From positions 15,393 to 79,392 of the forward strand of contig CAKQHB010000013.1 in the NCBI GenBank assembly GCA_934234215.1: DNA of 64,000 nucleotides, in the 5' to 3' direction. Numbering within the stretch: the stretch's first letter is position 1; the number at the start of each line of letters is the position of its first letter. The notes under the pieces were generated by a model. It was not told the origin of the DNA. It was given only the letters and a program-made list of their open reading frames with translations, and searched no databases. This document shows, piece after piece, positions 59,401 to 64,000 of the stretch. Made by a program: the position numbers and the translations under genes. Source of the DNA: an uncultured Cuneatibacter sp. (GTDB lineage Bacteria; Bacillota; Clostridia; Lachnospirales; Lachnospiraceae).

Positions 59401-60889
59401 TCAGAATGTGAAGAATCTGGCGACATCCGGAAATGTGACACTGTACGCAGTTTGGAGTCTGAACCGCTTTAACATCAGCTACGAGCTGGGAGCAGGCGGT
59501 GTCAGTCAGAACAACCCGACCGAATATTCGATTGAGGATGGCGACATTACGTTAAAGGCACCGACCGCAAAGGCTGGCTATCAGTTCCTTGGCTGGTACG
59601 ATGGCGACACAAAGGTGACCGAAATTGTCAGAGGCACGCAGCAGGATTACGCGTTGACCGCAAAATGGGCACACGGTGGATACTTCAATCTGTCCTATGT
59701 GGGTCTGACACACACTACGCTGGGTGACGGTTCGAACGGTTACAAGCTGACATATAAGGTTACAAGAACGATTCCGGAGGGAACCGTTGCAACACAGGAT
59801 CCTCAGCATGTTTACTACCGCACCGTAAATGGCACCGCTTACGGTTCTACCGTAGAAGTAGAGATCGCAGGCGACAAGTACCACTTCAAGCATGTGGGCG
59901 GCGAAGATGTTTACCTGACATTTGGTCAGAATGACATGGAGCAGACGTTTACCGTGGAAGAGTGGGGCGCTTATGCAGGCGGAGATATGGCAGCGACTTC
60001 CCAGATTGGAAATACAGCCCGCTATTACAATGTGGAATTGTATAAGGTCGTAGATACTGTAGGAAACTGCCAGGGAGCATTGGGCAATACCAGCTCCTAC
60101 AAGCGTGTTATGAGCGTACTGAGCGGATCGAGTGTTATTGGAAGCGAGATCTTCAATAAGGTATACAGCTACCAGATGACAGATGGACAGAGAACCGTCA
60201 CAGATGATGGTTACGACAAGAATCCAAGCTTCACATTCCGGAGCTATACAGAGATGATTGGAGGACTGCCGTTTACAGATATTCAGAATGCTTACATCCG
60301 CAAGGTAAATACCGGTGCGGGCTTCCGTCTGAGTCTTGATATGAAGGAAAAGAAAAACGGAAATTGCTGGATTAAGTTTACATCCACAACGACAGGAAGT
60401 GTTCTGTATGAGCGCAGAGACATCGACCTTCCGGACAAGAACTGGCATAACTACAACTATCCGGGCAGCAGTGACTATGTATGGACGACGATGGATGATC
60501 ATATCCGTCTGAATACAGATGCAAGCGGTAAGGGCGCTAATGACTGGGTATTTGGTTCTTCGTGGGTAGTCAGCACGTTGCGCGACAACAGAGCGCCGCA
60601 GCAGGTTGGAATCGCAAACCTTGCCTTCGGACATTACAAGAAGGGCGAGACGATCTCCATCACCGTAATCTACGACGAGGTCATCAATTCGGCAGCAAAC
60701 ATTGGATTCAACAAAGTGGATGCATTGCCGATCAGCAACGTGACCTATGTGGATGGTGTTGGTACGAACGCACTGACCTTTACCGCAACGGTAACGGTAG
60801 ACGACTTCGAAGTAACACCGGATACAAACAATGCAATCAAGAACCTGAAGCCGGTAACTGGTACGGTAAAGGATATTCTTGGAAACTAA
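53483..60889 (+). CDS. Giant surface protein with InlB-type B-repeats
   Basis: A 2468-residue protein. A basic start and hydrophobic helix (RVIAIALAVCVLVGAGVAVI, ~17-36) serve as signal or membrane anchor. An acidic, then Thr/Asn/Gly-rich spacer follows (~45-142), then one B-repeat-like unit (~143-210) and a unique region (~215-1110). Residues ~1130-2065 hold eight or nine B-repeats ending in GYxFxGWY ... LYAKW, interleaved with four VEHYQ-type ~65-residue units. A unique C-terminus ends in GTVKDILGN. No LPxTG or other sorting signal is present. GGGGGAAAAGG precedes the ATG. Such proteins mediate adhesion or matrix contact; ligand unknown. Probably controlled by the divergent LytTR system. 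Confidence 0.85.
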   Translation: MWKKLCNSIQNASVQQRVIAIALAVCVLVGAGVAVIKLNNHTSDSLNTPIAEQTEADETKDALSQVADKEKEETEAIDEKSTDDAESGDSKTGTATANKGSGSTNTNPGNGGTTNPGTNNGNNNGSNNGSGNAGSETKADTQCTVTFVTGEGTPIAAKKVEKGTKIQALPTAYRDGYIFTSWYYDEARTETAVETDGINHDTTLYAQYVAQAPMEALEQKTFVSATDVEGSSFQISVEATDKKMTAEAVKAAITASNLTDPQQTDIINVSGAAGSFVVSGRNPEFENNDSMQVLDGFAAGSTYRIALDDERLNFKDQDTSVREYNFATAKTEVLNTTLNDDIRYIPMQDLSNITNNGETVASLSIALYEADSDGKLGPAELTQGSFDYTVGTLKVGDVVSVYAGLRPDQRTLETPESENGDVAYIEITGKNGNRYTYQNADPEDVIFEPDMLPVPESADLDSASNTITVAKDVLDYSADVYANIELDSQTTADVGDFLMFYSGIFGITEGEDAASITGYAKITSVTENNDDTTTIGYETVSWEDVCQTMDIYASQQISGEDMIEGVDTEQLEKSIEEQAVSTGFAEEAAQYLGSLALATNNFTKLSENMNLSDYKVTLEDGTPITPEELQLMASNMSVSCEMEKGYPKATISTHPERLGAAQGTAAKDKGLSVKLEVQAKITIGKKGTDNQVTIVVTGTFQEEVGLDIGVSSKAIWKVWGIFPYIAEYRVTANLDVLNYTGIEVNAMMMTGQADEEHSYDDALDIADEIKNLIKSADQKDGEDDEKEENSKNLVKRYSEMLEADSDWVRMLEQNIVNQEWRVPPALPIIAVKAEANFVIKMDACISIGFDFEYQTGKRYTYTVDVFAGQVYNDTVSLLEETYQFSFYTMGRLAVKAGIEFEFKVGLFSTDLDSVGFRAEAGAYTKLWGYFYYELHYSASAGKSRSYSGVLLIDVGAYLELGLKAQAFNDRYKAEAKLVDKEWSLYTVGNQDSILDFATEQEEMPYIKLKQHIRSAVIPDSVFLMDYLDLKDGKEKQAVYNDYFDESKKESSTNRKNFEITMTNDKFSYDPQTNTITVNPAAGDKKLEGDMIITWNRYPLAFSSRPIQRRIHLYWDNVRDGYVIVPYTNGGSYLDIINAKYEAKVKGPEAPTKLGYDFAGWYRDEACTEPYQFPEKMPAEDTNIYAKWTPSTNTVYTVEHYQEQLRSGEYELTESETLTGTTDSSVTPEVKDYTGYYAPAKQEIKINADGSTTMRYYYALQTHTVTFDPGEVGGESITYELKYGGTVIAPELAAKGYTFAGWDQTISGTMGTENVTYTAQWTKKADTDYRVEYYVEDVNGAYRLQDLVEGKGITGALLSVENLRYQELADGQVAEQKYNVANGIVFENMTVNGAETENAEIAADGKTIIKLNYRRLSHKVTFDWGFDDRTDFVEDRYEAEIPALSAIERAGYTFDGWYEDADLSGDPVEVFQMAAEDRTLYAKWIANTDTRYVVEHYQQDLNGGFTLTDQEEKKGTTDTSVTPKLKTYAGFTAPEVQEVIIKGDGSTVVRYEYTRNTYTITFAVNGGEMEADAAITALYGSPITLPTPVRDGYGFTGWYVDGTLFTEAAMPADNVTLTAGWAAGKYSYTVNHYLQNLEDPEQYTLVDSEPGVSDMDSEVTPARKQYTGFETPEKEQTITIGSDGTKNVVSYYYTRKQYQLVWNLAGGKAPAGYTVGSVLYEAPIIVPVPEKTGYSYTWDAAPELKMPANDLTYTAKWTANQYQVRFDVNGGTVESNSDITGKIVTFDQAYGELPKLTKTGYIFGGWFDAVGGGNEITAETIVKTDRDHTLYAQFTPIRYQIRYGNMDGAQNSPENAAEFTIEDNKIVLRDPIGKPGYTFDGWYTDTGFEKPVSGELTLGIGYDWIFYAKWKANPYTITLDSCLGDMVKMETVLMTYDEAANLPLLSTIGRFNKPGYTFMGWSTEKGGAVNYTDGQNVKNLATSGNVTLYAVWSLNRFNISYELGAGGVSQNNPTEYSIEDGDITLKAPTAKAGYQFLGWYDGDTKVTEIVRGTQQDYALTAKWAHGGYFNLSYVGLTHTTLGDGSNGYKLTYKVTRTIPEGTVATQDPQHVYYRTVNGTAYGSTVEVEIAGDKYHFKHVGGEDVYLTFGQNDMEQTFTVEEWGAYAGGDMAATSQIGNTARYYNVELYKVVDTVGNCQGALGNTSSYKRVMSVLSGSSVIGSEIFNKVYSYQMTDGQRTVTDDGYDKNPSFTFRSYTEMIGGLPFTDIQNAYIRKVNTGAGFRLSLDMKEKKNGNCWIKFTSTTTGSVLYERRDIDLPDKNWHNYNYPGSSDYVWTTMDDHIRLNTDASGKGANDWVFGSSWVVSTLRDNRAPQQVGIANLAFGHYKKGETISITVIYDEVINSAANIGFNKVDALPISNVTYVDGVGTNALTFTATVTVDDFEVTPDTNNAIKNLKPVTGTVKDILGN

Positions 60890-60924
60890 ACAACAACGAT
60901 CGACCATAGAGCGTTTCACAAATG

Positions 60925-60962
60925 GCGGGATATCCTGAAAAGGGTGTCCCGCTGTTTGATTT
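60925..60962 (+). terminator. Terminator after the giant surface-protein gene
   Basis: GCGGGATATCC (60925-60935) pairs with GGGTGTCCCGC (60942-60952) with wobbles, followed by a T-rich tract. Confidence 0.75.
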
Positions 60963-60979
60963 CATGGTACAATGAGCAT

Positions 60980-61801
60980 ATGAAGAACAAAACAGACAAA
61001 ACAAAAACTATTACAAAACGAATTATAAAACAAATAATAGCTTGCCTGATTGCAGTGACATTGGCATGTTTGCTGCCAGCCTGTCAACAAAAAGCTGACA
61101 AAACAGTTCCGCTGCGGATCGCGGTGATCGACACCGGATTTTCGGTGGATGCCATTCCAGAAGAAAACATTCTGGAGGGGCACAATTACGTGGATGCAGA
61201 GGCGTCTACAGAAGATACTTTTGGGCACGGAACCGCTGTGGCATCAATCCTACTGGCAGAGTATCCGGACGCAAAGCTCGTCCCGTTGGTGAGCAGTGCA
61301 TATGAGGATGGGCATTTGACACAGGTAACAGAAGAGGTAGTGGCACAGATGATCCGGGATGCGGTGGATATGTATGACTGTAGCCTGATCAATGTCAGCG
61401 CTGGGCTGCAAAATGCAGGCACCGAACTGGAGGAAGCTGTGGCATATGCGTGGAAAAAAGGCGTACTGATCATCGCCTCTGCGGGAAACGACTATGCAGA
61501 GCAGGGGGAAAGGAAATACTATCCGGCGGCATATGAGCACGTCTTTGCAGTGGGAGCACTGAATGCAGACGGCACACAGATTGCAGAGTTCTCCCAGCGG
61601 GGAGACTGGGTCAATGGATACGAGATCGGAGAAAACGTCAGCTTTGCAGCTCTGAGCGGCGCAGAAATGACAGGTGACGGCACATCCTATGCGGCAGCAA
61701 GAGTAACGGCAGAGGCAGCGAAGCTGCTGGAAGCACATCCGGAGGAGAGCATAGGAGAGATCGTTCGGAGGCTGGAGGAGCAGATATCAAGTCAAAAGTG
61801 A
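60980..61801 (+). CDS. Small subtilisin-family (S8) protease lipoprotein
   Basis: A 273-residue S8 serine protease. The N-terminal signal ends in the lipobox LLPAC (acylated Cys at ~34), so the enzyme should be tethered outside the membrane. The catalytic triad is intact: Asp in AVIDTGF (~49), His in TFGHGTAVASIL (~83) and Ser in GDGTSYAAA (~235); Asn in SAGNDYAEQG is the oxyanion residue. It is short, with almost no propeptide. ATG 60980 lacks a clear ribosome binding site, and a TACAAT at 60968-60973 is very close, so start and transcription are uncertain. It follows the giant surface protein and could trim or release it, which is an inference. Confidence 0.85.
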   Translation: MKNKTDKTKTITKRIIKQIIACLIAVTLACLLPACQQKADKTVPLRIAVIDTGFSVDAIPEENILEGHNYVDAEASTEDTFGHGTAVASILLAEYPDAKLVPLVSSAYEDGHLTQVTEEVVAQMIRDAVDMYDCSLINVSAGLQNAGTELEEAVAYAWKKGVLIIASAGNDYAEQGERKYYPAAYEHVFAVGALNADGTQIAEFSQRGDWVNGYEIGENVSFAALSGAEMTGDGTSYAAARVTAEAAKLLEAHPEESIGEIVRRLEEQISSQK

Positions 61802-61823
61802 CGGAAAATAGAGTATTTTTGTC

Positions 61824-61852
61824 TGGACGAAATAAAAATGCTATGCTACAAT
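61824..61852 (+). promoter_or_regulatory. Promoter of the PilZ gene
   Basis: TGGACG (61824-61829), 17 bp and TACAAT (61847-61852) with TG two bases before, an extended -10. Confidence 0.5.
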
Positions 61853-61894
61853 TTATCTGGTTTATATTGCAAAAAATAGGTGGGAGAACTCTTC

Positions 61895-62578
61895 ATGGCA
61901 GGAATTTTAAGTCTGGAACAGGGAACAAAGCTGCATTTTGCATACGATGCTCCGGTTGGTGAAAAACCGGATTTTAACATGGTGAGCACATTCAAGCAGG
62001 CGCTGGATGAGTCGGCATTTCTGACATCTGTTCCGATGCTGGATGGAAAAGCGCTGATTCCCGATGAAAGTCAAAAGTTTGTATTCCGTTATGGAGAGGG
62101 CGAGGACGCCTTTATCGGTTTCGGATATGTGGATGATATTGTGAAACAGGGCATTCGTCGCTACTGGAAGGTACGAAAAGTTGGTGAGCAGCGTCGGGTC
62201 ATTCAGCGTGTGGATGTTCGTCTGAAAGTGGAATTGCCGTTGACCTATCTGCAGGATAGCTGGCCGTTAAACAGCGCAGGTGGCATCACACCGGAAAAAG
62301 GAATGACGATGGATATTTCCAATAATGGTCTTGCAGTTTGTATGAATCGTCATTTGGAAGTTGGTGAGAACGCGATCTTTACACTTCCTCGTATTGGTAC
62401 TGCGGAGGAAGGACAGAGTGAGCTGGAAGTCGCAGGTGTAATCTGTTGGGTGCGGGAGCTTCCGAAGGGGGATGCATTCCGACTGGTAAGCGGTATTCAG
62501 CTTCGATTTGGCGGAGATGAGGAACGCACCCGGATGCAGGAATACGTTGCCTATGTAAAGAAGAGATATAGACTGTGA
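61895..62578 (+). CDS. PilZ domain protein (c-di-GMP receptor)
   Basis: A 227-residue YcgR-like protein. The N-terminal ~95 residues form a flagellar-brake-type domain; the C-terminal PilZ domain has the c-di-GMP-binding arginines in RRVIQRVDVR (~101-110) and the D-x-S-x-x-G motif in DISNNG (~138-143). Both halves of the site are intact, so it should bind c-di-GMP. ATG 61895 follows GGTGGGAGA; a GTG/ATG start at 61880 would overlap that site. It precedes a bitopic membrane protein gene by 21 bp and a TasA-like gene, so it may link c-di-GMP to surface-fibre production rather than to motility. Confidence 0.9.
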   Translation: MAGILSLEQGTKLHFAYDAPVGEKPDFNMVSTFKQALDESAFLTSVPMLDGKALIPDESQKFVFRYGEGEDAFIGFGYVDDIVKQGIRRYWKVRKVGEQRRVIQRVDVRLKVELPLTYLQDSWPLNSAGGITPEKGMTMDISNNGLAVCMNRHLEVGENAIFTLPRIGTAEEGQSELEVAGVICWVRELPKGDAFRLVSGIQLRFGGDEERTRMQEYVAYVKKRYRL

Positions 62579-62599
62579 TCAGTCTTCGGAGAGAGCAAG

Positions 62600-63601
62600 A
62601 TGGATGAAGAGATGAAAAAAGAGACTCCACCGGAGGCAGATGCGGCAGAGAAGAGTCGCAAAAAGAAAAGCAGCCGCAAAGAAAAATCCGACCAGATTAT
62701 CCGGATCGGAGAGCTGGAAGCGATGATGGAAAAGTACGGGGAGGATGTCGATCCGGAGAAGATCGTCAGTATGTATATGCCCCATCGAAAACGAAGGCGG
62801 ATCGGTGCCGCACTGCTGCGGATGGATCGTCTGAATCTGATCCTGATGGGATTGCTTCTGCTGGTTGTGATCCTGTTTGTGGTAGCATTCATGCAGGAAA
62901 AGATGGGAAACTTCACGATCAACCTGAACCGACTGGAACTTTACCGAAAAGGAATCAGTATCTCTGATTACGGAGACTTTCGAAATGCGACAGCGCGGCT
63001 TGTCGCCAGCAACGTAGAAGATGCTACGAACATATCCGTCGAGGATCTGCCGGACGATCTCGATGATGCGGAAGGCAGTCATAACGGCAAGAACTACATG
63101 GCATACACTTACTACGTTCGAAATGCCGGGAAAGAAGACCTGGGATACATAGCTCGGATCACATTGGACTCCTGTGCGAAAGGCGCGGAGGAGGCAGTTC
63201 GAGTAGCAGTCTGGAAAAACGGAGAGCGTGTGGTATATGCAGAGCCATCCACCACCGGAGATCCGGAAGAAGGCTGTGAGAATTTTGAGTCCGACAAGGT
63301 TGTCTGCTCTTATGAGGAGCCAAACTTCCTCGTGGGGAATGTGGATCGCTATACCATCGTCATCTGGATGGAGGGCGACGATCCGGAATGTGTAGACTCC
63401 ATCATCGGCGGCAGCGTTGAGTTCAGCATGAAGATTGACGCAGACTACGATGATGAAACGAGCCTGCTGTGGAAATTCATTACGGATATTAAAGATACCC
63501 TCATAAAGGATAAGCCAATCAACGCGGCTGGTAATGAAGCTCCGAACGACAGCTATTACTCCGACCGGGAAATTACCTGGGAAAACCGGAGAAACAAGTA
63601 A
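62600..63601 (+). CDS. Bitopic membrane protein of a TasA/camelysin-like locus
   Basis: A 333-residue protein that I do not recognise as a named family. A highly charged N-terminal cytoplasmic region (~1-78) is followed by one membrane helix (LNLILMGLLLLVVILFVVAF, ~79-98) and an extracellular domain of ~230 residues with likely beta strands. The segment TIVIWMEGDDPECVDSIIGG (~252-271) resembles the C-terminal motif of camelysin/TasA-type fibre proteins. Three or four Cys residues lie outside. It sits between the PilZ and TasA-like genes, so it may anchor or organise the fibre. GGAGAGAG precedes the ATG. Confidence 0.55.
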   Translation: MDEEMKKETPPEADAAEKSRKKKSSRKEKSDQIIRIGELEAMMEKYGEDVDPEKIVSMYMPHRKRRRIGAALLRMDRLNLILMGLLLLVVILFVVAFMQEKMGNFTINLNRLELYRKGISISDYGDFRNATARLVASNVEDATNISVEDLPDDLDDAEGSHNGKNYMAYTYYVRNAGKEDLGYIARITLDSCAKGAEEAVRVAVWKNGERVVYAEPSTTGDPEEGCENFESDKVVCSYEEPNFLVGNVDRYTIVIWMEGDDPECVDSIIGGSVEFSMKIDADYDDETSLLWKFITDIKDTLIKDKPINAAGNEAPNDSYYSDREITWENRRNK

Positions 63602-63658
63602 CCAAGGTGTATATACAGCGCCACAACGGCTGTTTATTATAAAAAGTAAAAATATGGA

Positions 63659-63684
63659 AGAGAAGCCCGGAAGAACGGCTCTCT
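63659..63684 (+). other. Hairpin in the leader of the TasA-like gene
   Basis: AGAGAAGCC (63659-63667) pairs with GGCTCTCT (63677-63684) with one bulge, ending 7 bp before the AGGGAG site. It may stabilise the mRNA. Confidence 0.4.
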
Positions 63685-63704
63685 TAGGAAAAGGGAGAAA
63701 AGAA

Positions 63705-64000
63705 ATGAGTGATACCAAAAGCGTAAAAGCGCTGAAAAAGCAGCTCGTTGCAGCAATTGCCATGGTATGCGTTTCTGCTATCGCGCTGGGATCAAGTACA
63801 TATGCTTGGTTTGCAAGTAACAATAGTGTAAAAGCTGAAAAGATGAACGTAACTGCTACAGCTGATGTTAAGTTCCTTGAAATTCAAAATGTTGGAACTG
63901 ACTTTACAGGTGGAACAATTGCAGTTGATGCTGATAAAGCAGGTTCGAAAACAGACTACAAATTATCACCTGTTACTCCAATGCAGTTAACTGCTACGGA
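63705..64000 (+). CDS. TasA/camelysin-like secreted protein (3' end beyond window)
   Basis: The first 98 codons of a secreted protein. After a basic start, the hydrophobic segment runs to ALGSSTYAWFASNNSVKA (~28-45). The TYAWF motif after the signal helix is the hallmark of SipW-processed TasA/camelysin-type fibre and biofilm proteins. Codon use differs from neighbouring genes, with more GCT, GTT and ACA, as in very highly expressed genes. AAGGGAG precedes the ATG. The rest of the gene, and any sipW or tasA partner, lie outside the window. Confidence 0.7.
   Translation, partial: MSDTKSVKALKKQLVAAIAMVCVSAIALGSSTYAWFASNNSVKAEKMNVTATADVKFLEIQNVGTDFTGGTIAVDADKAGSKTDYKLSPVTPMQLTAT

Noticed and set aside
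59552..60919. A 455-codon open frame on the minus strand
   Set aside because: It lies wholly antisense to the giant surface-protein gene, has no ribosome binding site, and its peptide has no domain or compositional logic. The B-repeat gene on the plus strand is clearly the real one.
60889..61801. Giant protein and S8 protease as one broken gene
   Set aside because: They are in the same reading frame, separated by a TAA, which could suggest a split fusion. However, a terminator hairpin lies between them and the protease has its own complete lipoprotein signal.

Overview
The window looks like the chromosome of a low-to-mid GC, Gram-positive anaerobe of the class Clostridia, most probably a gut Lachnospiraceae. 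The pointers are strong AGGAGG-type ribosome binding sites, YesM/YesN and LytTR two-component systems, family 1 sugar ABC importers, an Hcp hybrid cluster protein, GH2 enzymes, and surface proteins with InlB-type and TasA-type features. The genus cannot be fixed from the sequence alone. No tRNA, rRNA, CRISPR array, IS element or phage module was seen.

Layout. 0.4-2.3 kb: AT-rich AAA ATPase plus RloB/TOPRIM-like gene, a likely phage-defence pair. 2.3-8.7 kb: cytidine deaminase, an IlvD/EDD dehydratase with a palindromic operator on its -10 box, and a coupled operon of a YgbA-like protein and a CydDC-like ABC exporter. 8.8-13.5 kb: MoxR ATPase and VWA protein, then a divergent ECF-sigma-like protein, a membrane protein and a small secreted protein. 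13.6-18 kb: MarR regulator and heterodimeric multidrug-type ABC exporter. 18.3-31 kb: glycoside locus with, on the minus strand, AraC-type regulator, membrane-anchored binding protein, YesM kinase, YesN regulator, sugar ABC importer and GH2 enzyme; a beta-glucuronidase is divergent. 31-36 kb: MFS exporter, short-chain dehydrogenase and GPH symporter opposite a LysR gene. 36-46 kb: DUF1003 protein, Hcp, EamA transporter, HTH plus HipA-like kinase, SHOCT protein, hybrid histidine kinase and NSS symporter. 46-51.3 kb: diguanylate cyclase, MacB/FtsX-type ABC transporter, YgjP-type peptidase and a GGDEF relic. 51.3-61.8 kb: AgrC/AgrA-type two-component system divergent from a 2468-residue repeat surface protein, then a subtilisin lipoprotein. 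61.8-64 kb: PilZ protein, bitopic membrane protein and the start of a TasA/camelysin-like secreted protein cut by the window edge.

How the parts may work together. The 18-35 kb block reads as capture of glycosides and glucuronides: ABC and GPH import, two GH2 hydrolases, and a dehydrogenase plus exporter that could handle a released aglycone. A binding-protein paralogue is translationally coupled to the YesM kinase, suggesting extracellular sugar sensing. At the right end the LytTR regulator probably controls the giant surface protein through a 21-bp-spaced direct repeat. The PilZ protein next to a TasA-like gene suggests c-di-GMP-linked surface fibre production. A dispersed ~130-bp three-hairpin repeat occurs three times, with extra fragments.
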